From QVMG01 sp032073245 (GTDB lineage Bacteria; Bacteroidota; Bacteroidia; Bacteroidales; Tannerellaceae), in contig DAMANX010000014.1 of NCBI GenBank assembly GCA_032073245.1, positions 66,697 through 130,696 of the forward strand: a DNA stretch of 64,000 nt. The letters are read 5' to 3'. A program made the position numbers and the translations under genes. Numbering within the stretch: position 1 is the stretch's first letter; every line of letters starts with the position of its first letter. Below are positions 55,017 to 63,883 of this stretch, in pieces. The notes beneath the pieces were generated by a model. That model saw nothing but the letters and a program-made list of their open reading frames with translations, had not been told where the DNA came from and searched no databases.

Positions 55017-56045
55017 ATGAAAGCAATAAAAGGAATAATACTGACATTTTCTGTACTCCTAACTACCATAGGTTGTAGCGCAAAAAAAGAAAGCCCAAAT
55101 AAGGAACAGGTTAACGACAAGGTTATAATAGCCTATGTAACATCCTGGAGCCAGACAATACCTGATCCGGCGCATATTACACACATTAACTATGCATTCG
55201 GTCATGTAAATGATACTTTCGATGGTGTTCGCATAAGTAATGAAGAACGGTTAAAACAAATTACCGGATTAAAAAAAGATTCTCCTTCACTGAAAGTCCT
55301 ACTGTCTATTGGCGGATGGGGAAGCGGACGTTTTAGTGAAATGGCAGCAGACGATGAACTACGTAAAAAGTTTGCTGCGGATTGTCAACGGGTTGTTAAA
55401 GAATTCAACCTTGACGGCATAGATATTGATTGGGAATACCCGACTTCTTCTATGGCAAATATATCTGCCTCACCGGACGACACTCAGAATTATACACTAT
55501 TAATGAGAGATATCAGAGAAGCCATCGGAAAAGATAAATTACTGACACAAGCAACTGTTGCAAGTGCGAAATATATCGATTTTCGTGCGATCGATCCTTA
55601 TATCGACTTTACTAATATTATGGCTTATGATATGGCATCTGCCCCTAAGCATCATTCCGCCTTGTACAGGTCTGATAATGCAGGAGGAAACACTTCGGAT
55701 GAAGCGGTAAAAGCCCATCTTGCAGCAGGAGTTCCCGCAGGAAAACTTGTTCTTGGAATGCCTTTCTATGGCCGGGCTACCGAAAGTTTATCTAACTTTA
55801 CAGACTACAAAAAGATTGAAAAACTAACCGGGTATACCAGAGAATGGGATGAAGTAGCACAGGTTCCTTATCTGAGGAATACAGAAGGTGAATTTGTTTG
55901 TGGATATGACGATCCGCAATCATTGGCTATTAAATGTCAATATATCCTGGATAATGAATTATTGGGTGCCATGTATTGGGATTATGATGGTGACAACGAA
56001 GCGGGAGATCTTCGCAAAACCATATACAATAGCCTGTATAAATAA
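55017..56045 (+). CDS. GH18 family chitinase-like lipoprotein
   Basis: 342 residues from the ATG at 55017; the frame also opens upstream at 54987 inside the preceding gene, but the lipoprotein signal starts here (MKAIKGIILTFSVLLTTIGC, Cys20). The GH18 barrel has the strand-3 motif VLLSIGGWGSG and the catalytic motif DGIDIDWEYP with the acid/base Glu140. GH18 enzymes cut beta-1,4 GlcNAc linkages in chitin or endo-acting sites in N-glycans. It supports an amino-sugar substrate for this locus. It lies one base after the small exported protein gene and 20 bp before the first ThuA-like gene. Confidence 0.95.
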   Translation: MKAIKGIILTFSVLLTTIGCSAKKESPNKEQVNDKVIIAYVTSWSQTIPDPAHITHINYAFGHVNDTFDGVRISNEERLKQITGLKKDSPSLKVLLSIGGWGSGRFSEMAADDELRKKFAADCQRVVKEFNLDGIDIDWEYPTSSMANISASPDDTQNYTLLMRDIREAIGKDKLLTQATVASAKYIDFRAIDPYIDFTNIMAYDMASAPKHHSALYRSDNAGGNTSDEAVKAHLAAGVPAGKLVLGMPFYGRATESLSNFTDYKKIEKLTGYTREWDEVAQVPYLRNTEGEFVCGYDDPQSLAIKCQYILDNELLGAMYWDYDGDNEAGDLRKTIYNSLYK

Positions 56046-56064
56046 CTATCAAACACAGATGTTT

Positions 56065-56991
56065 ATGAAAAAATATATTTGGATAATCGTCACCTTTTTT
56101 CTGGCTCTCGCGATCTCTCCACAAATTGCAGCACAGAAAAAAATGAAAGCAATGATTGTTACCGGACAAGACGGAAGCCATTGGTGGCAAGGCGGTAGCG
56201 ATGCTATAAAAATGATAATGGAAAACAGTAACCTGTTTACTGTAGATATTCATACCACCCCAGCCCGGGGAGAAGATATCAGCACATACCATCCCGACTT
56301 TAGTAAATATGATCTGGTAGTCTTTAATTACGGAGGAGTGACATTGGCTGAACCGACACGTAAAAACTTTGAAAAATATGTTGCCGATGGTGGCGGAGTA
56401 GTTATTGTTCATTCATCCGTTGTTCCCATGGACGATTGGAAAGAATATAATGTAATGATCGGAATGGGTGCCTGGAATGGAAGAAATGAAAAAGATGGCC
56501 CATACATATATTGGAAAGACGGCCGCACAGTATATGATTATTCACCAGGTGGAGCCGGATATCATGGTTTACAACATCCGTCTACAATTACACATCGCCA
56601 ACCCGAACATCCTATTTTAAAGGGATTACCTACTGTCTGGGATCATTTTAAAGATGAAATATATGCTCGTTTAAGAGGGCCCGGCAAAAATATGCAGATA
56701 CTAGCAACCACTTTTGAACAACGCAACGAAAACGAACCTGGCCGGGATGAACCAATGCTTTGGACTGTTAACTATGGGAAAGGAAAAGTATTCGTCACTT
56801 TACTTGGCCATGCAGGCAATGATCCTGAGCTCCGGTATGCTATGGAATGTACTGGTTTTCAGGTAACCCTACTAAGAGGAGCTGAATGGGTGGCAACAGG
56901 AGAAGTAACACAAGAAGTACCCAAAGACTTCCCAAGTGAAGGAATCAATACATTACGCAAAGAGTTTAAAGCTCCATTTCATGCTTATTGA
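56065..56991 (+). CDS. ThuA-like domain protein, exported, copy 1
   Basis: 308 residues from the ATG at 56065 (an ATG two codons earlier, 56059, is equally possible). Signal peptide MKKYIWIIVTFFLALAISPQ. The ThuA/trehalose-utilisation-like fold is seen in AMIVTGQDGSHWWQGGSD, DLVVFNYGGVTLAEPTRKNF, GGGVVIVHSSVVPMDDW and GKGKVFVTLLGHAGND. The Rossmann-like glutaminase-type fold has no proven enzyme activity in most members. It is first of three tandem ThuA-like genes and overlaps no other coding frame. Confidence 0.88.
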   Translation: MKKYIWIIVTFFLALAISPQIAAQKKMKAMIVTGQDGSHWWQGGSDAIKMIMENSNLFTVDIHTTPARGEDISTYHPDFSKYDLVVFNYGGVTLAEPTRKNFEKYVADGGGVVIVHSSVVPMDDWKEYNVMIGMGAWNGRNEKDGPYIYWKDGRTVYDYSPGGAGYHGLQHPSTITHRQPEHPILKGLPTVWDHFKDEIYARLRGPGKNMQILATTFEQRNENEPGRDEPMLWTVNYGKGKVFVTLLGHAGNDPELRYAMECTGFQVTLLRGAEWVATGEVTQEVPKDFPSEGINTLRKEFKAPFHAY

Positions 56992-57001
56992 AATAAGGTT
57001 T

Positions 57002-57030
57002 ACAAATTTATGAGTAAAAACAGAAAGTAA
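57002..57030 (+). other. Vestigial start-like sequence shared with the GH9 gene
   Basis: ACAAATTTATGAGTAAAA at 57002-57019 is identical to 59031-59048, where it holds the start codon of the GH9 gene. Here the frame ends after six codons (ATGAGTAAAAACAGAAAGTAA region). It may be a relic of a duplication or a coincidental word. Confidence 0.35.
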
Positions 57031-57053
57031 AGAATCACTAAAAATCATCACAC

Positions 57054-57857
57054 ATGAAAAAGTTATTGAGTTTATTAATGGTCATTGGGATATGCTTTAG
57101 CGGTTGTCAAATGGCATCTTCCAAAAAGAATGAAGAGAAATCAACTACGGAAACAAAGGCAAATACACCGGTTAAAGTATTAGTACTTACTGAAAGAGGG
57201 GGTCAACATGGTGGTTTCACGGATGCCGGTTTGAAATGGCTCGCCGAAGAAGGCAAAACACATAATTATGAAATCACTGAAATCAATAATACAAAACCTA
57301 TAAATGAAGAATACCTGGCACAGTTCAAAGTTATTATTCAATTGGATTTCCCTCCGTATACATGGACAAAAGAAGCTGAAGAAGCATTTATCAAATACAT
57401 TGAAGAAGGCCGCGGAGGTTGGGTGGGCTTCCATCATGCAACCTTACTGGGAGAGTTCGACGGATACCAAATGTGGCAATGGTTCTCTGAATTTATGGGA
57501 GATATTCGCTTCAAAAGTTATATCGCACCATTAGCCGATGGTACTGTTAATGTGGAAGATAAAACACACCCTGTAATGAAAGGTGTAAGTGAATCATTTG
57601 TTATTCCGGATGATGAATGGTATACTTTCAACAAAAACCCACGGCCAAACGTACATGTACTTGCATCAGTTGACGAATCTACTTATACACCTGCTTCAGA
57701 TATCAAAATGGGAGATCATCCGGTAGTTTGGATAAACCCTCATAAAAAAGCACGAAATGTATATTTTGTTATAGGCCATAGCAGTAAGTTGTATGATACG
57801 GAAGATTTCACAAAGATGTTTCGTAATGCCATATTGTGGGCAGGAGATTTTAAATGA
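57054..57857 (+). CDS. ThuA-like domain lipoprotein, copy 2
   Basis: 267 residues. Lipoprotein signal MKKLLSLLMVIGICFSGC with Cys18. The ThuA fold is visible in VKVLVLTERGGQHGGFTDAG, EEGRGGWVGFHHATLLGEFD and RNVYFVIGHSSKLYDTEDFT. It shares the domain with copies 1 and 3 but differs clearly from both, so the three are not recent duplicates. It lies 62 bp after copy 1 and 44 bp before copy 3. Confidence 0.88.
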   Translation: MKKLLSLLMVIGICFSGCQMASSKKNEEKSTTETKANTPVKVLVLTERGGQHGGFTDAGLKWLAEEGKTHNYEITEINNTKPINEEYLAQFKVIIQLDFPPYTWTKEAEEAFIKYIEEGRGGWVGFHHATLLGEFDGYQMWQWFSEFMGDIRFKSYIAPLADGTVNVEDKTHPVMKGVSESFVIPDDEWYTFNKNPRPNVHVLASVDESTYTPASDIKMGDHPVVWINPHKKARNVYFVIGHSSKLYDTEDFTKMFRNAILWAGDFK

Positions 57858-57901
57858 TTAATGATTAACGGTTAATTATTAATTTAACAAATACAGATAT
57901 G

Positions 57902-58723
57902 ATGAAGACTAATAAGATACGACATACTTTTATACTTTTGTTTATTTCCTTGGTGACTGGGCTGTGTTATGCCCAGGCACCTGAAGGATATCCTGCTAAT
58001 TATGCCAGTGCACCACGTTTCAAAGCACTTGTTTATTATACACACCATGCAGAAAAGGCTCATGTGGACTTTGCTCTTCAAGGAGTGGAATTCTTTAAAA
58101 GGTTAAACTACGGTAATGGTTTTATTTTAGAAGTCACAACAGACTTCTCCCAATATCCGTATGAAAAGCTCAAAGAGTTTGATATCGTTGTTATGCTCGA
58201 CGGGTATCCCAATAGAAAAGAAGATCGCGACGCTTTTGAACAATATATGGAAAACGGAGGTGGCTGGATGGGTTTCCACGTTGCTGCATATAATGATAAA
58301 AACACAAAATGGCCATGGTTGCTACAATTCTTGGGTGGTGGCGTATTTTATTGCAATAACTGGCCACCTCAACCGGTAAAATTAACAGTGGATAATACGA
58401 ATCATCCGATCACAAAAAACCTTCCGTCCTCTTTTATCGTTCCTGAAAGCGAATGGTATCAATGGAATCCAAGTCCACGCGAGAATAAAGATATAGAAGT
58501 GCTGCTGACTCTTTCTCCTGATAATTATCCATTAGGAATTAAGGACGTCGTTAACTTCGGTGATTTCCCGATTGTGTGGACTAACAAGAATTACCGGATG
58601 ATTTACCTGAACATGGGACATGGCGATGACGAGTTCACAGATGCAACACAAAAGCTCTTATTCATCAATGCTTTTCGATGGGTATTAAGTAATAGCCCGA
58701 AAGGAGATCCTTTTAAGAAATAA
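57902..58723 (+). CDS. ThuA-like domain protein, exported, copy 3
   Basis: 273 residues from the ATG at 57902 (57899 also possible). Signal peptide MKTNKIRHTFILLFISLVTG ending near CYAQ. Fold motifs are RFKALVYYTHHAEKAHVDFA, DIVVMLDGYPN, NGGGWMGFHVAAYND and RMIYLNMGHGDDEFTDATQK. It is the last of three ThuA-like genes and is followed by a large hairpin repeat (58764-58918). Confidence 0.88.
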   Translation: MKTNKIRHTFILLFISLVTGLCYAQAPEGYPANYASAPRFKALVYYTHHAEKAHVDFALQGVEFFKRLNYGNGFILEVTTDFSQYPYEKLKEFDIVVMLDGYPNRKEDRDAFEQYMENGGGWMGFHVAAYNDKNTKWPWLLQFLGGGVFYCNNWPPQPVKLTVDNTNHPITKNLPSSFIVPESEWYQWNPSPRENKDIEVLLTLSPDNYPLGIKDVVNFGDFPIVWTNKNYRMIYLNMGHGDDEFTDATQKLLFINAFRWVLSNSPKGDPFKK

Positions 58724-58763
58724 GGAATGAGGAGTATGTCAAAAAATACGATATAAGTATCTC

Positions 58764-58918
58764 GGCTCCCCTCCTGCCAGAGGAGGGGATGGACCATCGC
58801 TTGCGATGGTGGGGTGGTGGGAGAAAAAAGGAAATAGTTATAATATTTTATCCTCAACACGAACCGCCCCACCACTGCAAGCAGTGGTCCACCCCCGCCT
58901 TAACCAAGGCGGGGAGCC
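58764..58918. repeat. Two-arm multi-hairpin repeat (GGCTCCCC family)
   Basis: The left half starts GGCTCCCCTCCTGCCAGAGG and carries ATGGACCATCGCTTGCGATG; the right half carries CACTGCAAGCAGTGGTCCAC and ends AAGGCGGGGAGCC. The outer GGCTCCCC/GGGGAGCC pair and the inner CCACCAC/GTGGTGG pairs are complementary. It occupies the 315-bp gap between the third ThuA gene and the GH9 gene, and probably ends the upstream transcript. Confidence 0.8.
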
Positions 58919-59038
58919 AAGTTACTTTAATTCACATATCATTAAATAAATCACAGTCACGGAATCTTGAAATCTTAAATAACAAAAGATTTATCTAAAA
59001 CACTATAGAAACTTTAAATTGAAATACCAGACAAATTT

Positions 59039-61507
59039 ATGAGTAAAAGAAAATATATAATTCCCTGTCTAACATTATTCCTATGTACTTTCGCCTTTGC
59101 ACAGGTGAGATTAACAAATGATACCGATCTGGAAAAAGAGATCATCCGTACAGGACTAATCCATAGTCCACTCCCATTGGATGTATCCAAATCGTATGAA
59201 GCTAACGGCTTGAAGAAAAAAGTTCTCCAAAGCGAACCACTTACAAAAGAAAATAACCTGACAGGATGGAGCCATAATGGATTAGGGTATATGGATTATT
59301 CCAAAGAGAAAACTGTCTCAGGAAAAGGAAGTATCAAACTCTCCTACCCTACTTCTACTGGTAAACGGGCACAAGGTCCTCCATCCGACCCTGATTATGC
59401 AACCTATGGAGGTGCAAGTATCCGTTATGATGTAAAGGGAGCCAATTGGGAGAAATTTAACAGAATTGTTTTCTATATTTACCCCGATTGTGAAGGAACA
59501 CGTGTTGTTAACATGAATCTCTCTATAAATAACGATTCCAAAACTGATAAACCCGGTTATAATCGTCAATCAGGTGGACATTTAATCAATCTGGTCAATA
59601 AACAATGGAATCGTTGCTTCCTGGATATCGATGAATACCAACGAGACAATATTATCCGAATCGGCTTCAGTGCCGGCGGTAAAGGGAAAGACCGTACAAC
59701 GGGAGATTCCTTAACCTATCATATTGATCAGATTGAACTGCAAACAATTGAAGATCCTGAGATTGTAAGCGGATGGCAACCGGGATATAACCGTTTGGTT
59801 TATTCCACTACCGGTTATATGTTGAACGACCGGAAAACAGCTATTCTCAACATGCCCGAAAGCAAACATAATGGACAATTCCAGCTTCTCAATGCACAAA
59901 CCGGACAAGCTATCTATAACGGCAAAATAAAAGAAGAGAAAACAACCATAGGAACATTTAATGTACTCGATTTTTCTGATTTCAATCAAGCCGGAAGTTA
60001 TAAATTAAAAGTTGGTGATATTGAAACTCCTTCTTTCCTCATTGGTGAAAATATCTGGGATGACTCCATGTGGCGGGTACTTAACTTTATTTTCTGTCAA
60101 CGTTGTGGCTATCCGGTTCCTGGTATCCACGGCACATGCCATAGTGATCTCTGCTCCGTACATAACGGTAAAAAGATTTCTTATGCCGGTGGTTGGCATG
60201 ATGCAGGCGACCTTTCCCAACAAACTCTTCAAACAGGAGATGTTACTTATGCACTATTAGAAGGGTATAATAAATTGAAAGATACAAATGAATTGCTTGC
60301 TGCCCGACTGTTGGAAGAAGCAGAATGGGGTTTGGAATTTATTTTACGCAATCGCTATGGGGATGGTTATCGTGCCAGTAGCGTCGGGCTACTGATCTGG
60401 TTGGATGGTATTTTCGATACATTTGATGATATTAATAGCGTACGGGTACAGAACCTGGCATTTAATAACTTTCTCTACTCCGGTTATGAAGCGTATGCTG
60501 CCATGACAATTAATCGTGACCCTCGGCTACAGGAATATCTGGTTCGTGTTGCAAAAGAAGATTTTGATTTTGCAATGCAACGTCATAAAGAAGTAGGATA
60601 TGGAGAATTTATTCATTTCTACGAACATGGATACAATACATCTGAAAGTCAATATATGGCTACCATATCCTGGTCGGCAAGTATGCTTTATAAACTCACA
60701 AAAGAACAGAAATATGCCGATCTGGCTGCCGAATATATCCGGTATACACTTTCTTGTCAACGCACAGAGCCTTTGAATGATCTGGATAAAACAAAAGGAT
60801 TCTTCTACCGCGATACTACCCGCCAGTCTATCGTTCACTATATCCATCAATCACGTGAACAAGTCTATATGCAGGCTATGACTTTGTTGTGTGAAACCCA
60901 ACCTAATCATCCGGAATATAAAAACTGGGCAAATTCTATCGGTTTATATGGTGATTATCTGAAAGGTTTAATGAAATACACAGCACCTTACGGAATGCTT
61001 TCAAGTGGAGTATATCATATTGATGAACACCGTGATTCTGTCAGTTTCTACAGGCTTCATCTATTCCCCCCTAAAAATGCGGAAGAACTATATACAGAAC
61101 AGATTAAGAAAGGTGTTCAATTAGATAAAGAACATTATATGAAACGTTTTCCGGTATGGTTCAGCATTTTCAATGGAAACAGTGCTATTCATCTTTCGAC
61201 AGGAAAGGCTGCAGCTCTTTGTGGTAAGTTCCTGAAAGATGATGAGTTATTGCAGATCGGACGTGAACAAATGTACTGGACAGTAGGTAAGAATCCATTC
61301 GGACAATCGCTTATCTATGGAGAAGGACATAATTATCCACAAATGGATAGTTTTTCCTCCGGAGAAATAACAGGTGAAATGCCGGTGGGTATTCGCAGCC
61401 TTGGAAATGAAGATGTGCCTTATTGGCCTCAAACAAATAATGCATGTTATAAGGAGGTATGGGTAACAACTGCGGGAAAATGGATTACCTTAGCAGCAGA
61501 ATATTAA
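59039..61507 (+). CDS. GH9-family glycoside hydrolase, exported
   Basis: 822 residues with a signal peptide (MSKRKYIIPCLTLFLCTFAF). An N-terminal carbohydrate-binding-like part (to about residue 240, ends QIELQTIEDPE) is followed by the Ig-like domain of CelD-type GH9 enzymes (NILWDD-type segment: IGENIWDDSMWRVLNFIFC). The catalytic barrel has GGWHDAGDLSQQ with the catalytic Asp pair and ends with KEVWVTTAGKW, where Glu806 is the likely proton donor. GH9 includes cellulases and exo-glucosaminidases; near GH18/GH20 and NagB genes an amino-sugar glycan is plausible. It is 12 bp upstream of the DUF5009 gene. Confidence 0.9.
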   Translation: MSKRKYIIPCLTLFLCTFAFAQVRLTNDTDLEKEIIRTGLIHSPLPLDVSKSYEANGLKKKVLQSEPLTKENNLTGWSHNGLGYMDYSKEKTVSGKGSIKLSYPTSTGKRAQGPPSDPDYATYGGASIRYDVKGANWEKFNRIVFYIYPDCEGTRVVNMNLSINNDSKTDKPGYNRQSGGHLINLVNKQWNRCFLDIDEYQRDNIIRIGFSAGGKGKDRTTGDSLTYHIDQIELQTIEDPEIVSGWQPGYNRLVYSTTGYMLNDRKTAILNMPESKHNGQFQLLNAQTGQAIYNGKIKEEKTTIGTFNVLDFSDFNQAGSYKLKVGDIETPSFLIGENIWDDSMWRVLNFIFCQRCGYPVPGIHGTCHSDLCSVHNGKKISYAGGWHDAGDLSQQTLQTGDVTYALLEGYNKLKDTNELLAARLLEEAEWGLEFILRNRYGDGYRASSVGLLIWLDGIFDTFDDINSVRVQNLAFNNFLYSGYEAYAAMTINRDPRLQEYLVRVAKEDFDFAMQRHKEVGYGEFIHFYEHGYNTSESQYMATISWSASMLYKLTKEQKYADLAAEYIRYTLSCQRTEPLNDLDKTKGFFYRDTTRQSIVHYIHQSREQVYMQAMTLLCETQPNHPEYKNWANSIGLYGDYLKGLMKYTAPYGMLSSGVYHIDEHRDSVSFYRLHLFPPKNAEELYTEQIKKGVQLDKEHYMKRFPVWFSIFNGNSAIHLSTGKAAALCGKFLKDDELLQIGREQMYWTVGKNPFGQSLIYGEGHNYPQMDSFSSGEITGEMPVGIRSLGNEDVPYWPQTNNACYKEVWVTTAGKWITLAAEY

Positions 61508-61518
61508 TAATATACAAC

Positions 61519-62739
61519 ATGAAAACCACAACAGATTTTACCCAGCGAAACATTGAGATAGATATTCTACGGGCGTTAACCATGTTACTGATGATATTTG
61601 TAAATCATCTATGGACTATATCAGGCTATCCCGAATGGCTTGGCCATGCCGATAGTAAACAAGACATGCTTGGACTGGCGGATATTGTTTTCCCCTGTTT
61701 TCTGTTTGTGGTAGGAATGTCAATCCCATTTGCCATCGAACGCCGTTTCAGCAAAGGACTATCAGGAGTTAGTACGGTTGCACATATCCTTACCCGTACT
61801 CTGGCACTATTGTTAATGGGTGTATTCATTGTAAATACAGAATCAGGCGTATCGGGTGAAACAGGTTTTTCGGTTGCGACCTTCCGTATATTGATGGTGA
61901 TCGGATTCCTGTTGGTGTGGAACGTATATCCCCGAACAAATAACCCTAACATAGAGCGCCTATACAGTGTATTAAAGATCGTCGGTTTATTGATACTGGT
62001 TTATCTGGCTATTATATTCCGGGATGCAAACGGAGGTATATTCCAGGCACGCTGGTGGGGTATATTAGGTTTGATCGGATGGTCGTATCTGGTATGTGCC
62101 TTCACCTATCTTTTTACACGTGACCGGTTACAATACCTGATTCCTATCTGGTTGATACTTGTTCTTATTTGTATTTTGGAAAGCAATCTGATCAGTGGAG
62201 GATCAATACTAAATCTTCCACGTGGTAATTTCTTTGATCAGTTACTAGGAGTAGTACACATAGGGAACGGCGCTTTACCTGCTTTCACTATGGGAGGTAT
62301 AATTCTTTCTTTAGTGAGTACTAAATACATGCATATTGCCAACAAGAAAAAAATTCTTTATACAATACTGGCCGTAGCAGTTCTTTTGATTGCCGGAGCT
62401 ATATCGCACCATTTCTGGATCGTATCAAAAATTCAGGCTACACCTCCCTGGATATTTTATTGCTGTGCAATAGCTGTGGGCTCTTATGCTATTATTTATT
62501 GGTTGGTGGAAAAAGGAAAAGCTTCCTGGTTCAATATAATTAGTACAGCAGGAACAGCAACTCTAACCTGTTACCTTGTTCCTTATGTTGCCAACAGCGT
62601 ATCTTCTTTATTGGGGATTCGTTTACCGGAAGCGCTCACTGTCGGGTTTCCCGGAATAATGAGTTGTATAGTCTTTTCATTTATGATTATTGGTTTAACC
62701 TGGCTATTAGGACGAATACATATTAAGTTGAAAATATAA
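61519..62739 (+). CDS. HGSNAT-like (DUF5009) transmembrane acetyltransferase
   Basis: 406 residues from the ATG at 61519; an upstream in-frame start at 61459 lies inside the GH9 gene. About ten membrane segments (MLLMIFVNHLWTISGY, IVFPCFLFVVGMSIPFAI and others). The first cytoplasmic/loop region NIEIDILRALTMLLMIFVNH followed by WLGHADSKQDMLGLADIVFP aligns with heparan-alpha-glucosaminide N-acetyltransferase, where a conserved His (human residue usually numbered 297 or 269) acts; His43 in the GHADS motif is the candidate here. Such enzymes move acetyl groups across a membrane to terminal amino sugars. It lies between GH9 (12 bp) and a GH20-like gene (24 bp), probably one operon. Confidence 0.85.
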   Translation: MKTTTDFTQRNIEIDILRALTMLLMIFVNHLWTISGYPEWLGHADSKQDMLGLADIVFPCFLFVVGMSIPFAIERRFSKGLSGVSTVAHILTRTLALLLMGVFIVNTESGVSGETGFSVATFRILMVIGFLLVWNVYPRTNNPNIERLYSVLKIVGLLILVYLAIIFRDANGGIFQARWWGILGLIGWSYLVCAFTYLFTRDRLQYLIPIWLILVLICILESNLISGGSILNLPRGNFFDQLLGVVHIGNGALPAFTMGGIILSLVSTKYMHIANKKKILYTILAVAVLLIAGAISHHFWIVSKIQATPPWIFYCCAIAVGSYAIIYWLVEKGKASWFNIISTAGTATLTCYLVPYVANSVSSLLGIRLPEALTVGFPGIMSCIVFSFMIIGLTWLLGRIHIKLKI

Positions 62740-62763
62740 CATTCTTCATTAAACATATATACC

Positions 62764-63861
62764 ATGAAACAACTTGTAGTTATCCTTATCATGTTCTGTT
62801 TCTTTTGTTCAGGAATGAGTGCACAATCACAAAAGATCGACTCACTACTTCCCACACGGGGATTGGCTATTGCGGCCCCTTCTGTTGCCGGAGTTGATTT
62901 GTTTGTAAAGTTTATCGAAGAGGAATTAGCTCCTGCTCATTTTAATCTCTTGATTCTCCGGGTTGATTGGAATTACGATTATAAAAGTCATCCGGAATTA
63001 AAAGACTCGAACCCGTTAACACAATCTGATGTAAAAAAGATCATTGCCGTATGTAAAAAACACGGTATTAGTATCGCTCCTCAAATCAATCTACTGGGCC
63101 ATCAATCATGGGCGGAAACAACTTATGCTTTACTGCGTGAATATCCTGAATTTGACGAAACACCTCATGTGGATACGAAGAATTATACCGGATGGCCCAA
63201 CCCTGATGGATTGTATTGTAAAAGTTATTGTCCGCTTCACCCGGGAGTACACAAAATTGTTTTTGCTTTGGTCGATGAATTAATGGAAGTATTCGAAGCC
63301 GATCTCTTTCATGCCGGCATGGATGAAGTTTTCTATATTGGAGATGATAAATGCCCCCGTTGCAGTGGACATGATAAAGCAGAGCTTTTTGCAGGTGAAG
63401 TAACAAAAATTCAAAATCATCTGGCACTTAAAGGAGCACGATTGATGATCTGGGGTGACCGTTTGATCGATGGTAAAACCACCGGCTTAGGAGCATGGGA
63501 AGCAAGTATGAACAATACATATCGTGCTATAGATATGATACCCAAAGATGTTTTTATTTGTGATTGGCATTATGAGCGGCCAGACCAGACTGCTGTATAT
63601 TTCGCTATGAAAGGTTTTGATGTAGCCACATGTCCGTGGAGAAAACCGGAAATAGCAAAACAACAATTAAAAGATATGATCGGCTTCCGTGAAAAATCCA
63701 CCCGTCAAATGTCAAAACATTTTCAGGGAATTATTACTACAGTATGGTCGGGCGCAGACCGTTTTCTAAATTCTTATTACGATCCTGCAACCTACACTAA
63801 GCCAGATACAGATGCCGCTACAATAAAAATGTTAATCGAAGAGTATAAAGGGATGAATTAA
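62764..63861 (+). CDS. GH20-like (beta-N-acetylhexosaminidase family) exported hydrolase
   Basis: 365 residues with a signal peptide (MKQLVVILIMFCFFCSGMSA). The GH20 barrel shows ISIAPQINLLGHQSWAETTY, HAGMDEVFYIGDDKCPRC with the catalytic pair Asp187-Glu188, and WGDRLIDGKTTGLGAWEAS. It lacks the extra N-terminal domain of many GH20 enzymes. GH20 enzymes use the 2-acetamido group of the substrate in catalysis, so they need N-acetylated sugars. It immediately follows the acetyltransferase gene, which could provide that group (inference). The downstream 120 bp hold the structured repeat at the window edge. Confidence 0.88.
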   Translation: MKQLVVILIMFCFFCSGMSAQSQKIDSLLPTRGLAIAAPSVAGVDLFVKFIEEELAPAHFNLLILRVDWNYDYKSHPELKDSNPLTQSDVKKIIAVCKKHGISIAPQINLLGHQSWAETTYALLREYPEFDETPHVDTKNYTGWPNPDGLYCKSYCPLHPGVHKIVFALVDELMEVFEADLFHAGMDEVFYIGDDKCPRCSGHDKAELFAGEVTKIQNHLALKGARLMIWGDRLIDGKTTGLGAWEASMNNTYRAIDMIPKDVFICDWHYERPDQTAVYFAMKGFDVATCPWRKPEIAKQQLKDMIGFREKSTRQMSKHFQGIITTVWSGADRFLNSYYDPATYTKPDTDAATIKMLIEEYKGMN

Positions 63862-63883
63862 TTATAAAGCTGCCTCTATTGCT

